A stretch of 26,026 nucleotides of DNA from an uncultured Oscillospiraceae bacterium (GCA_947627085.1 CANQUO010000005.1:1-26026); one strand, 5' to 3'. Positions 7,555 to 16,477 are shown, numbered from the stretch's first letter. The notes: generated from the sequence alone by a model not told the origin. Numbers and translations: made by a program.

Positions 7555-8610
7555 TTATCTGTAAATTCTCGTCAGGCCCTTCACGTTCACCGGGTCCACG
7601 TCCATTATGACGGGGTCCCCCACCTTGCACTGTATGTCGGTCACATCGATTATGGTGTGCATCATCCCCACCTCACCCACTATGCGGGCCCTCACCGAGC
7701 CTATCTTCACCGTCGGACGGCGGCGCCAGGAGCGAAGAAGGTCCATAAAGCTCTGGCCCAGCTCCCGGCGGGCTATGTTGAAGCCGTGGTAATAGCCCAC
7801 GGACACAACCGCCAGCTTCGCGGGCTTTTTGAGGGCCACGCCGCCCACCCGGTGGCCCCGGGGGAACCAGCCGATCTCCTCAATTCCCGCCTCTATGTAC
7901 CCCACCTTAGTAAGCCCCGGGGCCGCGCCTCCGGCGACTCTGCCGGAGAAGGCCGTGCCCACCCGGACGGCGTCCATCAGCTCAAAATCGTAGGCGAAGA
8001 GGGCGGCGGAGTCGCATATGCTGGCCATTCCCGTCTCAAAGCCCATGCCGTGGAGGGTGGCGAGCACCTCCTTGAAGGTCTCCAGCTGTTGGAGCGTGGC
8101 CTTCTTGCTCTTCCATGACTGGGAGTAGGTGGAAAACACACCCACCACCGCCAGATTTGGCATGTAGCGGTATATGGAGGCTATCTTGTCCGTCTCCGTG
8201 GCGATGAAGCCGTAGCGGCCAAGGCCCGTGTCTATCTTTATCTGGACCTCGCACACGGTCTTTCTCGACTCGGCAAGGGCGTTTATCACAACGGCGGCCT
8301 CGTAGGAGCCCACGGTGCATATTACGCCGAGATCGATGAGCGTCTCAAGCTCCTTCTCGTCGGCGGTGGAGCGGAGCATCATAAGCGTCTCCTCGGTAAA
8401 GCCGGCGGACCTCAGGGCCTCCGCGTCCCTGGGGTCGGAGACGGCGAATGTGCGTATGCCCTCCTCCCGCAAAAGCTTCGCCGTGGTCACAAGGCCCATG
8501 CCAAAGGCGTCGCCGGTGAGGTCCGCCCATATCTGAGCGCCCCTGGCCCGGGCCTTCACGGCGGTGAGGTTCGACTTTACGGCTTTCTTATCTATTACCA
8601 GATTTTTCAT
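7555..8610 (-). CDS. Alanine racemase-like protein lacking the PLP lysine
   Basis: A 351-residue protein with the two-domain Alr architecture. The N-terminal PLP-barrel motif AVVKANAYGHG aligns with ADLTGDAFGMG here, putting Thr32 where the Schiff-base lysine should be. QIKIDTGLGRYGF keeps the conserved KxDTG..R segment. The Tyr of GYADG is kept in VSVGYYHGF, but Asp is replaced by His. The C-terminal CMDQ-type motif reads GMMH. So the fold is clear, but normal racemase chemistry is doubtful. It may be a degenerate or repurposed paralogue, with the true Alr elsewhere. It is the first gene of the mutL/miaA/hfq operon, with a predicted promoter upstream. Product databases may call it alanine racemase; I would not assign alr. 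Confidence 0.8.
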   Translation of the reverse strand: MKNLVIDKKAVKSNLTAVKARARGAQIWADLTGDAFGMGLVTTAKLLREEGIRTFAVSDPRDAEALRSAGFTEETLMMLRSTADEKELETLIDLGVICTVGSYEAAVVINALAESRKTVCEVQIKIDTGLGRYGFIATETDKIASIYRYMPNLAVVGVFSTYSQSWKSKKATLQQLETFKEVLATLHGMGFETGMASICDSAALFAYDFELMDAVRVGTAFSGRVAGGAAPGLTKVGYIEAGIEEIGWFPRGHRVGGVALKKPAKLAVVSVGYYHGFNIARRELGQSFMDLLRSWRRRPTVKIGSVRARIVGEVGMMHTIIDVTDIQCKVGDPVIMDVDPVNVKGLTRIYR

Positions 8611-8687
8611 GGTGGACCTCCTTTACATGGCGCCGGCGTACGCGTCCCGCAACGGGAACTCAAAAAGGAAAATTTTATTTAAAGTTT

Positions 8688-8693
8688 ATTATA
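8688..8693 (-). promoter_or_regulatory. Probable -10 element of the alr-like/mutL/miaA/hfq operon
   Basis: A perfect TATAAT on the minus strand, 77 bases upstream of the ATG in an AT-rich divergent region. The -35 is poor (TGGAAT-like at the right distance), so the call rests on the -10 and location. Confidence 0.45.
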
Positions 8694-8704
8694 CAACAAA
8701 CAGG

Positions 8705-8733
8705 TTGTAAATTCCACAGAAATTTGTTAAAAT
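8705..8733 (+). promoter_or_regulatory. Sigma-A promoter of miaB-mutS
   Basis: TTGTAA (8705-8710), 17-base spacer, TAAAAT (8728-8733), followed by a short leader and GGAGAG before the GTG at 8766. It shares the 155-base divergent region with the leftward operon. Confidence 0.65.
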
Positions 8734-8765
8734 ACGATTACAAATAAAAATCTGGAGAGAGAACC

Positions 8766-10169
8766 GTGAAATATGTAAGACACGAGATAACCCCCGAGGA
8801 GCTTTCAAGGCAGGCCGAGCTCATGGAGCGCGTGGCGGAATTAAGCGCCGCCCGGGAGACGCCGCCCTTGGCCTTAGTGGACACCTACGGCTGTCAGCAA
8901 AACGAGGCGGACAGCGAAAAGCTCCGGGGAATGCTCAGGAAAATGGGCTACGCCATGACACAAAGCGAGGCCGAGGCGGACGTTATCGTCATAAACACCT
9001 GCGCCGTCCGGGAGCACGCCGAACAGCGGGTCCTGGGCAACGTGGGGGCATTGACCCACACGAAAAAGGCCAAGCCCAGCCAGATAATCTGCCTTTGCGG
9101 GTGCATGATGCAGGAGCCCGGTATGGCGGAGAGGATAAAAAACTCCTACCCCCATGTGCGCATGGTATTCGGCCCCCACGTGCTGTGGAGGTTCCCCGAG
9201 TACCTCCTGCGGCTCCTCACCGGCGGCAAACGGGTATTCGCCACCGAGGAGTCCGACGGGGTAATAGCCGAGGGCCTGCCCTCGGAGCGCGATAGCCGCA
9301 TCAAGGCGTGGCTTCCCATAATGTACGGGTGCAACAACTTCTGCTCCTACTGCATCGTACCCTACGTCCGGGGGCGGGAGCGGTCAAGGACCCCGGAGGA
9401 TGTCCTACGGGAGGCCCGGGAGCTGGTGGAAATGGGTTATAAGGACATCACCTTACTCGGCCAGAACGTCAACTCCTACGGCAAGGATTTGGAAAACGGC
9501 GTCGATTTTTCCGGCCTCATTGAGAGGATAAACGACATACCCGGGGAATTTCTCATACGCTTCATGACCAGCCACCCCAAGGACGCCGGGGAAAAGCTCT
9601 TTTCAACCATGGCCCGGTGCGAAAAATGCGCCCGGCATATACATCTGCCCTTCCAGTCCGGCTCTGACCGGGTGCTTGAGGCCATGAACAGGCGCTACAC
9701 GCGGGAGGGCTACCTTGAGCTTGTGCGCCTTGCCCGGAAATACATGCCCGACGTGGTGCTCACAAGCGACGTAATAGTGGGCTTTCCCGGGGAGACGGAG
9801 GAGGAATTTGAGGACACGCTGAGTTTAGTCCGCGAGGTCCGCTTCGACGCCCTCTTCACCTTCATATTCTCCCCCAGAGTGGGCACCCCGGCGGCCAGGA
9901 TGCCGGACCCCTTCACGAGGGAGGAGAAACAGCGCCGGTTCGACCGGCTCATCGAGGCCCAGAACGCCATATCCGAGGAAAAACACCGCTCCTACATCGG
10001 AAGGACTCTCCGGGTGCTGGCCGACGGCGAGGACGGGGATATGCTCACCGCCCGGACCTCCGGCGGAAGGCTCGTGAGATTTCCCGGAGGCAGGGAGCTT
10101 CTGGGGCAGTTTTGCGACGTGGAGATAACGTCAAGCAACACCTGGGCGCTGGGCGGTACGCTCAGATAG
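8766..10169 (+). CDS. miaB: tRNA-2-methylthio-N6-dimethylallyladenosine synthase MiaB
   Basis: Radical-SAM methylthiotransferase that adds the 2-methylthio group to i6A37, acting after MiaA. The UPF0004 domain supplies cluster cysteines in TYGCQQNEADS, NTCAVREHAEQR and LCGCMMQ. The radical-SAM CxxxCxxC is YGCNNFCSYCIVPYVRG, and LLGQNVNSYG, HLPFQSGSDRVLEAMNR and VIVGFPGETEEEF follow. A TRAM-like domain closes the 467-residue chain. The codon at 8766 is GTG, with GGAG (8754-8757) 8 bases upstream. mutS starts 27 bases downstream, a common clostridial pairing. Confidence 0.96.
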   Translation: MKYVRHEITPEELSRQAELMERVAELSAARETPPLALVDTYGCQQNEADSEKLRGMLRKMGYAMTQSEAEADVIVINTCAVREHAEQRVLGNVGALTHTKKAKPSQIICLCGCMMQEPGMAERIKNSYPHVRMVFGPHVLWRFPEYLLRLLTGGKRVFATEESDGVIAEGLPSERDSRIKAWLPIMYGCNNFCSYCIVPYVRGRERSRTPEDVLREARELVEMGYKDITLLGQNVNSYGKDLENGVDFSGLIERINDIPGEFLIRFMTSHPKDAGEKLFSTMARCEKCARHIHLPFQSGSDRVLEAMNRRYTREGYLELVRLARKYMPDVVLTSDVIVGFPGETEEEFEDTLSLVREVRFDALFTFIFSPRVGTPAARMPDPFTREEKQRRFDRLIEAQNAISEEKHRSYIGRTLRVLADGEDGDMLTARTSGGRLVRFPGGRELLGQFCDVEITSSNTWALGGTLR

Positions 10170-10196
10170 AGACATACAGAGAAAGAAGGGTTTCAG

Positions 10197-12800
10197 GTGG
10201 CGGTAGACACGCCCATGATGAAGCAATACAGGCTCATCAAGGAAAAGCACAGCGACTGCATACTATTTTTCCGGCTGGGCGATTTTTACGAGATGTTCGA
10301 CGAGGACGCCCGGACGGCCTCAAGGGAGCTGGATCTGACCCTCACCACCCGGGACAGGGCCAAGGAGAACCCGGAGGAGCGGGTGCCCATGTGCGGGGTG
10401 CCCTACCACTCCGTGGACGCCTACTTGGGGCGGCTCATAGCCCGGGGCTACAAGGTGGCCATATGCGAACAGCTTGAGGACCCGGCCCTGGCCAAGGGGC
10501 TGGTGGACCGGGACGTTATTCGCATAGTCACCCCCGGCACGGTAACGGAGAGCGACATGCTGGACTCCGGCTCCTCCAACTATCTCGCGGCCATATGGGC
10601 CGGTGGCCCGGGCTTCGGGGTGTGCTTCGCGGACATCTCCACCGGCCAGATGTGCGTCAGGCCCTTTGGGACCGGCGAGGAGGAGGGCCTTATAGGCGAG
10701 CTTGGGAGATTTGCCCCGGCGGAGATAGTCCTGAGCCGTGGAGCTTCGGAAAACGAGGCCCTTCGAGGCGGCATTTCCCGGCACTTCAAGTGCCTGACCC
10801 AGACCCGGGACGAGCTTTTTGAAAAGGACAAATGCGTGGAGCTCATACTTGGCCAGTTTGACGCCCGCAACACAGACGAGCTGAAAATGGACCGGGACGA
10901 CCGGCTCATATGCTCCTCCGGGGCCCTTTTGGGGTACATAGCGGAGACCCAAAAGCGCCGCCTCGACCACATAAACCGGCTGGAGGTCTATAACGACGGC
11001 CGCTACATGGAGCTGGACATACAGACCATACGTAATTTGGAGCTCCTCTCCAACGTGCGCACCGGGGACAAGCGCGGGAGCCTTCTCTGGGTGCTGGACA
11101 AAACGAGGACCCCCATGGGGTCCCGGCTCCTGCGCTCCTGGGTCACAAGGCCGCTGCTTTCCTATGTGGAGATCGTCCAGCGCCAGTCTGCGGTTGAGGA
11201 GTTATGGCGCGACGGTGTAAAAAGGCCGGAGCTCATTCTGGCCCTCCGGCCCATCGGGGACATGGAGAGGATAATCGGCAAGGCCGTGTACGGCACGGCG
11301 AACTGCCGGGATATGGCGTATCTGGCCTCATCCATCGGGAAGCTTCCCGAGCTTACCGGTCTCCTCGACGGCATGATCTCCGCCGCCCTTGCCGGTATAC
11401 GTGATATGGACACGCTTCAGGACCTGAAAGCCCGGATAGACGCCACCGTCGCCGACGATCCTCCGGTCTCCGTCCGGGACGGCGGCATGATAAGGGAGGG
11501 CTTCAGCCCCGAGGTCGACAGATTACGCTCGCTCCTCGGCGGAAGTCAGGCGGCGCTGACGGATATAGAGGTTCGGGAGAAACAGCGCACCGGGAAAAAG
11601 CTCCGCGTCGGCTACAACAAGGTATTCGGCTACTATCTTGAGATACCCCGCTCCCAGTCCGGCGACGTGCCGGAGGACTATATAAGAAAGCAGACCCTGG
11701 TCAACTGCGAGAGGTTCATCACCGAGGAGCTTAAAAATCTCGAAGTGGAGCTCACCGGCGCCGAGGAGAAGCTCTGCGACCTTGAATACCGCATTTACAC
11801 CGAGCTCCGGGAATTTCTGGCCTCCAACGTGGAGCGTGTCCAAAAAGCCGCCTCGGCGGTGGCAAGGCTCGACGTGCTGTGCGCCTTCGCCCAGTGCGCC
11901 GCGGACTACGGCTGGTGCCGCCCCAACATGATCCCCGGCGACGCCATAGACATCGTGGAGGGCCGTCACCCGGTGGTGGAGCTTACCCAGAAGGACACGC
12001 TTTTTGTGCCCAATGACACCCATCTTGACTGCCGGGCCTCACAGATCGCGGTGATAACCGGGCCCAATATGGCGGGAAAGTCCACCTACATGCGCCAGAC
12101 GGCCCTCATAACCCTGATGGCCCAGATGGGCTCCTTCGTCCCGGCAAAGTCGGCGGACATCGGCATAGTTGACCGTGTATTTACCCGTATCGGCGCCTCC
12201 GACGACCTCTCCGGGGGCATGTCGACCTTCATGGTGGAGATGAGCGAGGTCGCGTCCATACTCAAGTCCGCCACCTCCCGGAGCCTCATAATCCTGGACG
12301 AGGTGGGCCGGGGGACCTCCACATATGACGGCATGGCCGTGGCCAGGGCCGTTGTGGAGTTCTGCGCCAACCGCCGGAAATTAGGGGCAAAAACCATGTT
12401 CGCCACCCACTACCACGAGCTCACCGCCCTTGAGGGGCAGATAGAGGGCGTCAAAAACTACAATATCTCCGCCAAAAAGCGGGGGGACGATATAATCTTC
12501 CTCCGGAAGATAGTCCCCGGCGGGGCGGACGACAGCTACGGCATCGAGGTGGCAAAGCTGGCCGGGGTACCGGAGCCCGTCATTAAGCGCGCCAAGGTCA
12601 TTCTGGCCGAGATAACGGAAAATCTGGGCGCCCCCGCCCCGGCGTCAAAGCCCCGGGAGGAGGAGACGGGCCAGGTGTCCCTCTCCGGCCTTGCCGGGGA
12701 GGAGATAAGCGCCGAGCTCCGCTCCCTGGACCTCAACACCGTGACGCCCCTTGAGGCGCTCAACATGCTATACGATTTCAAAAGAAGGGTCTCGCAATGA
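10197..12800 (+). CDS. mutS: DNA mismatch recognition protein MutS
   Basis: Recognises mismatches and recruits MutL. The N-terminal domain carries the Phe-x-Glu mismatch-reading motif in FFRLGDFYEMFDEDA (about residue 30) and VPMCGVPYHS. The ATPase shows Walker A GPNMAGKSTYMRQTA, SDDLSGGMSTFMVEM, Walker B IILDEVGRGTSTYDG and the H-loop ATHYHELT. Length 867 is typical for MutS1. The start is GTG at 10197 with AGAAGGG 6 bases upstream. The stop overlaps the next gene (ATGA). The C-terminal tail LEALNMLYDFKRRV is the usual dimer/tetramer tail. Confidence 0.97.
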   Translation: MAVDTPMMKQYRLIKEKHSDCILFFRLGDFYEMFDEDARTASRELDLTLTTRDRAKENPEERVPMCGVPYHSVDAYLGRLIARGYKVAICEQLEDPALAKGLVDRDVIRIVTPGTVTESDMLDSGSSNYLAAIWAGGPGFGVCFADISTGQMCVRPFGTGEEEGLIGELGRFAPAEIVLSRGASENEALRGGISRHFKCLTQTRDELFEKDKCVELILGQFDARNTDELKMDRDDRLICSSGALLGYIAETQKRRLDHINRLEVYNDGRYMELDIQTIRNLELLSNVRTGDKRGSLLWVLDKTRTPMGSRLLRSWVTRPLLSYVEIVQRQSAVEELWRDGVKRPELILALRPIGDMERIIGKAVYGTANCRDMAYLASSIGKLPELTGLLDGMISAALAGIRDMDTLQDLKARIDATVADDPPVSVRDGGMIREGFSPEVDRLRSLLGGSQAALTDIEVREKQRTGKKLRVGYNKVFGYYLEIPRSQSGDVPEDYIRKQTLVNCERFITEELKNLEVELTGAEEKLCDLEYRIYTELREFLASNVERVQKAASAVARLDVLCAFAQCAADYGWCRPNMIPGDAIDIVEGRHPVVELTQKDTLFVPNDTHLDCRASQIAVITGPNMAGKSTYMRQTALITLMAQMGSFVPAKSADIGIVDRVFTRIGASDDLSGGMSTFMVEMSEVASILKSATSRSLIILDEVGRGTSTYDGMAVARAVVEFCANRRKLGAKTMFATHYHELTALEGQIEGVKNYNISAKKRGDDIIFLRKIVPGGADDSYGIEVAKLAGVPEPVIKRAKVILAEITENLGAPAPASKPREEETGQVSLSGLAGEEISAELRSLDLNTVTPLEALNMLYDFKRRVSQ

Positions 12801-13507
12801 AAAAAGCCAAATTCCGCCACCCCATGAACAAGGTGGAGACCATAGTGGGCTGGGTCTATGTGTTCGTGCACATCTTCGCCATGCCCTACATCGTCTCCGC
12901 CCTCAACGTATTCGTTTTCCCCCATCTGGGCTTCCAGCTCAATTCCACCTGGCTCAATTTCCTCTATTACGCCATCGGTTTTGTATTTCTGCTGGGCTTT
13001 CTCTTTCATTTTCTCCGGGAGTCCTTCGGCGACATGTGGAACAACTTCATGGCCACGGTGGTGGCGGTGCTGATTGGGTACGTGGTGTATATCTTCCTCT
13101 CGGCGGCGGTGAACTTCGCCATAAGCTTCTTCCTGCCCAGCACCGTGAATCCCAACTCCGAGGCCGTGAACACCATAACGAGGATAAACCCCAAAAAGAT
13201 GCTGGTCATCGGCGTGCTCCTGGCCCCCGTGGTGGAGGAGACGCTTTTTCGCGGCGTGGTATTCGGCTCCCTCCGGGGCAAGAACGCCTTCGCCGCCTAT
13301 CTCGTCTCCTGCCTTCTCTTCTCCGTCTACCACCTTTGGAGCTACTTTCTGGACGGCGGGTCCCTGTGGGACCTTCTGTACCTCCTCCAGTACGTCCCCG
13401 CCGGGCTTGTGCTGGGCTGGTGCTACGAGCAAAGCGGCACCATCTGGGCCCCCGTGTTCCTCCACATGCTCATAAATTACGTGTCAATCACCGTCACGAT
13501 AGGATAA
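12797..13507 (+). CDS. CPBP (CAAX/Abi) family intramembrane protease
   Basis: A 236-residue polytopic membrane protein with about six hydrophobic segments. The family motif EExxxR appears as VVEETLFRGVVFGSL near residue 147. The second and third motifs are LLFSVYHLW and FLHMLINYVS, whose His residues complete the predicted glutamate/histidine active site of Rce1-like proteases. Substrate is unknown; relatives take part in peptide maturation, immunity to bacteriocins or stress signalling. Start ATG overlaps the mutS stop by four bases, so it belongs to the miaB-mutS transcript, and a strong hairpin follows 3 bases after its stop. Link to mismatch repair is probably only transcriptional. Confidence 0.9.
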   Translation: MKKAKFRHPMNKVETIVGWVYVFVHIFAMPYIVSALNVFVFPHLGFQLNSTWLNFLYYAIGFVFLLGFLFHFLRESFGDMWNNFMATVVAVLIGYVVYIFLSAAVNFAISFFLPSTVNPNSEAVNTITRINPKKMLVIGVLLAPVVEETLFRGVVFGSLRGKNAFAAYLVSCLLFSVYHLWSYFLDGGSLWDLLYLLQYVPAGLVLGWCYEQSGTIWAPVFLHMLINYVSITVTIG

Positions 13508-13510
13508 AGA

Positions 13511-13542
13511 CTGTCGAAAAGGCCTGACGGCCTTTTCGACAG
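13511..13542. terminator. Perfect 14-bp hairpin after the miaB-mutS-CPBP operon
   Basis: CTGTCGAAAAGGCC, TGAC loop, GGCCTTTTCGACAG. The stem is perfect and is immediately followed by a second hairpin with A-run and T-run flanks at 13557-13594, which can stop transcription from either side. This is module IV of the repeat described at 13511-13678. Confidence 0.7.
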
Positions 13543-13678
13543 TTGGGATGCGTGCGAAAAACCGGGCCGGAATTAGAATTCCGACCCGGTTTTTCTGCCG
13601 TCACGCCGCGCGCGCCGCAAGCGGCACGCTCGCGTGACAAGAGGGATTTTTTCCGACGTACATGCCGTCGGAAAAAAT
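13511..13678. repeat. Composite four-hairpin intergenic element, copy A
   Basis: Four inverted repeats in a row fill the gap between two convergent genes. IV: 13511-13542. III: 13557-13594, AAAAACCGGG and CCCGGTTTTT around GGAATTAGAATTCC. II: 13601-13637, TCACGC/GCGTGA outside GCCGC/GCGGC. I: 13646-13678, ATTTTTTCCGACG and CGTCGGAAAAAAT around TACATGC. A mirror-image copy with the same outer modules lies at 17443-17774. Stem differences between copies are compensated on both arms in modules III and IV, so the folded form appears to be conserved. Confidence 0.85.
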
Positions 13679-13680
13679 AT

Positions 13681-15402
13681 TTAATTGGGTTTGGTTCCGC
13701 TGACGGTGTAGAGGGAGTAGAAATAGCCCCTTCTCTCCATGAGCTCCTGGAAGGCGCCACGCTCGCAGAGCTCACCGTCGCGGAGGACGAATATCTCGTC
13801 GTACTGCCTGAGCAGCGCCCCCTCCAGCCGGTGGGTCACGATGAGGCGCGTCACGCCCTCAAGGTCCAAAATGGCCTGGGTCACGGCGTAAGACGTCTCG
13901 TTATCAAGTGACGCCGTGGCCTCGTCCAGTAAGAGCACCGGCGTCCCCCGCAGGAGCGCCCGGGCGATGGAGAGCCGTTGCCGCTCCCCACCGGAGAGCC
14001 CCGCGCCGTTCTCGCCGCACCGGTAGTCCGGCCCACGCTCGGCTATGAGCTCCGTAAGCCCCGCCCGGTCCACGGCGCTGTCCACATCCTCCGCCGGGAA
14101 GTCCCGGAACATGGTTATATTTCTTCGCACCGTGTCGTCAAATACGAACACGTTCTGCCCGATGAGGCTCATAAGGTCGTATAGGCTGTCCGGGTCGATG
14201 TCCCGAAGCTCCTTCCCGTCCACCGAAATACTGCCCTCATACCCCTCAAAGCCGCCCATGAGCAGATTTAAAAGCGTGCTCTTCCCCGAGCCCGAGGCCC
14301 CCACAAGGGCGTATTTCCTCCCCGCCTCCAACCTCATCGACACGTCCCGCAGCACCGGCTTTTCCGCATCAAAGCCGAAGGTCAGGTCGTCTATCTCGAT
14401 GGCGTCCCGGAGCTCGGGCTCGATGGTCACGCCCTCGTGGGCGGCGTTCTCCTCCACGATTTCGGCAAGCTTCCCGATGAGCCCCCGGGCGGCCCTGCGC
14501 TTAGCCAACAGCTGTGGTATCTGCTGGACCGGCTGGATGAGGGAGTTGGAGAGGTTTGTAAATATCAGCACCGTCCCCGCCGTTATACTGCCCCGCAGCG
14601 CCAGGTAGGCGCCGACGAAAAACATACCGAACTGCGCGACGACCGAGAGGCTACCGCCCACCCCCTGCATCGCTCCGCGCCATGATAGCCGGCGGCTCCG
14701 GACCTGCTCCAGGCTCCGGTTCTCCTTATCGAAGATGCGGCCCGCCTCCCGTTCGGCCTTGAAGCTCTTTATGACGGAAAAGCCGGAGAGCAGGTCTCTG
14801 ATTTTGCCCACGAAGCCCTCATTCGCGTCGCTGAGGGCCTTTTCCCGCCGGGCAAGCTCCGGGCTGAAGGCGGTCACCCCCAAAAACGGCAGTACGCACA
14901 GCACCACGGCGGCCCCCGTCAGGGCCGGACTGTAAGTGAGCATGAATATCAGGGTGGCCGCGAAATTCAGGGGATGTATGATCAGCTCAAACAGGTTTTC
15001 CAGATAGTCGGCGCCGATCACGGTCACATCGCCCGTGAGCACGGACAGATACCGCCCGGTACTCTCCCTCGTGAAGGCGCTGATGCCCTTTTCCGTAAGA
15101 TGCCGAAAGGCGTAGGACTTATACCGGCCCAGCGCCCTGCCCAGCCAGCCGCTGAGGGCCCGGTAGTAAAGCGTCTCCGAGACGCCCATGAGCACCGCCA
15201 CCCCCGCCGCCACCCACAGCAGCCGCACCAGCCGGTTACCGTCCAGCGCCGCGATGGCGTCCACCACCTCCCCCAGCACCCAGGATATGGCCAGTACCGA
15301 GGGGACCTCCATAATGTACAGCGCCGCCGTCCCCAAAAAGCGGAGGCGGTTGTGCTCATAAAAGGCCCGGATATAGGGCCGCGCGGGGTCAGCCTTTTTC
15401 AT
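13681..15402 (-). CDS. ABC half-transporter (fused permease and ATPase)
   Basis: Type IV (ABCB/MsbA-like) exporter half-molecule, expected to dimerise in the membrane. The N-terminal part holds about six hydrophobic helices (residues about 25-310). The ATPase follows with Walker A GASGSGKSTLLNLL (about 370), a Q-loop in LIGQNVFVF, the signature LSGGERQRLSIARAL, Walker B VLLLDEATASLD and the switch His in IVTHRLEG. Substrate cannot be read from sequence. I placed the start at 15400-15402 (573 residues) because GGGGGGAGG lies 6 bases before it. A frame extending to 15423 is possible. The gene overlaps the end of the upstream XRE-regulator gene by 14 bases, so the two are one operon. The stop is followed within a few bases by repeat copy A. 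Confidence 0.9.
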   Translation of the reverse strand: MKKADPARPYIRAFYEHNRLRFLGTAALYIMEVPSVLAISWVLGEVVDAIAALDGNRLVRLLWVAAGVAVLMGVSETLYYRALSGWLGRALGRYKSYAFRHLTEKGISAFTRESTGRYLSVLTGDVTVIGADYLENLFELIIHPLNFAATLIFMLTYSPALTGAAVVLCVLPFLGVTAFSPELARREKALSDANEGFVGKIRDLLSGFSVIKSFKAEREAGRIFDKENRSLEQVRSRRLSWRGAMQGVGGSLSVVAQFGMFFVGAYLALRGSITAGTVLIFTNLSNSLIQPVQQIPQLLAKRRAARGLIGKLAEIVEENAAHEGVTIEPELRDAIEIDDLTFGFDAEKPVLRDVSMRLEAGRKYALVGASGSGKSTLLNLLMGGFEGYEGSISVDGKELRDIDPDSLYDLMSLIGQNVFVFDDTVRRNITMFRDFPAEDVDSAVDRAGLTELIAERGPDYRCGENGAGLSGGERQRLSIARALLRGTPVLLLDEATASLDNETSYAVTQAILDLEGVTRLIVTHRLEGALLRQYDEIFVLRDGELCERGAFQELMERRGYFYSLYTVSGTKPN

Positions 15403-16273
15403 TTTGCGCCTCCCCCCGGTCAAGGGACTGCCCCCGCAGGATGTTTGCGGTGAGGTAGGTATGGTCGCCCTGGCAGAACCAGCGGGCGAAGGTCAGAAGA
15501 GCAACCAACCCCCCGTCGTCCATCATGGCGTAGGCGCTGACCGGCCCCTCCGGCAGGGTTATCTCGCGCTTTACTATCTGCCCCGTCACGTCCGCCAGTG
15601 TGTCAAGAAGCCTCTCCGCCTCCGCGCTTTCAAGCCCGGCATTGCGCGCCACCACCTCGGGCACATAGTAGCTCTCCCGGGAGCGGCATAAGTACCTGAG
15701 TATCTCCAGCGCCCCGGGCATGGCGAGAGCCCCGAACAGCCTCCGATATTTTTCGTCGCTGAGAAGGTACCTCTCGTAGCCCTCCTCCGGCTCCGGGAAC
15801 ACGCCCATGTATGAGTAGTCGTCCGCCCCCACGCCCATGATGTAGCCGCTGCTGGTGCCCATGACTGCCCGCATCAGTATGGCGCCGGAGCGGCCCCAGA
15901 CAGTTTCGCCCTCCGTAGGATAGTTTATCCTTATCTGCCCGAGATTTATGTCGCTGACGCCGTAGAGCTCCGCCTCCCACAAAAGCCTTGTGATGCGGGA
16001 GAGCCGTTCCCGCTCGGGGACGGACCTGAGCCACCGGAGGAAGGTATCGGTCATGTCCCGGCCCTCCCCGCCCTCCCTTCCAAAAAGGGCGTCCGCCGTC
16101 ACCCCGAGTATGTCCCCGATGGCGGGCAGGAGGGATATATCCGGCGCGCCGCCGTTTTCCCACTGGGACACCGCCTGGGTGCTCACCCCCACGGCCTCGC
16201 CGAGCTCCTTTTGAGTGAGCCCCCGGGCTTTCCTGAATTTCTGTATCTGATTGCCGATGAGCTTAATATCCAT
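15389..16273 (-). CDS. XRE-family regulator with a winged-helix-like C-terminal region
   Basis: A 294-residue protein. Residues about 7-62 are a clear helix-turn-helix of the Cro/C1 type: QIQKFRKARGLTQKELGEAV, then VSTQAVSQWENG and ALFGREG. The remaining 230 residues contain an alpha/beta region (GSGAILMRAVMG-like, YSYMGVFPEPEEGYERYL) and a segment resembling a winged helix (LEILRYLCRSRESYYVPEVV, then ARNAGLESAEAERLLDTLAD). I do not recognise the C-terminal family; it might bind a ligand. The ATG at 16271-16273 has GGAGG 8 bases upstream and lies downstream of a good promoter; longer frames would begin upstream of the -10. It overlaps the ABC transporter gene, so it probably controls that transporter and itself. 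Confidence 0.85.
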   Translation of the reverse strand: MDIKLIGNQIQKFRKARGLTQKELGEAVGVSTQAVSQWENGGAPDISLLPAIGDILGVTADALFGREGGEGRDMTDTFLRWLRSVPERERLSRITRLLWEAELYGVSDINLGQIRINYPTEGETVWGRSGAILMRAVMGTSSGYIMGVGADDYSYMGVFPEPEEGYERYLLSDEKYRRLFGALAMPGALEILRYLCRSRESYYVPEVVARNAGLESAEAERLLDTLADVTGQIVKREITLPEGPVSAYAMMDDGGLVALLTFARWFCQGDHTYLTANILRGQSLDRGEAQNEKG

Positions 16274-16316
16274 GCTTATCTCCTCCAAAATTTCCGCCTG
16301 CGCAAGCTTTGGTTTA

Positions 16317-16345
16317 ATCATACTTCCTTTGCCGCTTGATTTCAA
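16317..16345 (-). promoter_or_regulatory. Sigma-A promoter of the XRE-ABC operon
   Basis: Minus strand: TTGAAA (16340-16345), 17-base spacer, TATGAT (16317-16322). Predicted start near 16310, giving a leader of about 37 bases to the chosen ATG. This supports the shorter start of the regulator. Confidence 0.7.
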
Positions 16346-16410
16346 TAGGCGCGAAATGGATAAAAATCAAGTACGGCTTTATATTTCGGCAATAACCTCA
16401 CTTATAAAGC

Positions 16411-16440
16411 ACAAAAAGACGCCGGAACCGGTCCGGCGTC
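16411..16440 (-). terminator. Terminator of the SpoIIQ-like gene
   Basis: GACGCCGGA/TCCGGCGTC (16418-16426 with 16432-16440) with a TTTTT run on the minus strand, 38 bases past the SpoIIQ-like stop and upstream of the XRE-ABC promoter. Confidence 0.88.
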
Positions 16441-16477
16441 TTAAAAAACATTCAAAATATTCGCGTCTTTTTAGATT

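Noticed and set aside
13543..13911. A 122-codon plus-strand frame across the hairpin element and ABC transporter end
   Set aside because: It is antisense to the ATPase domain and reads through palindromes; no ribosome site.
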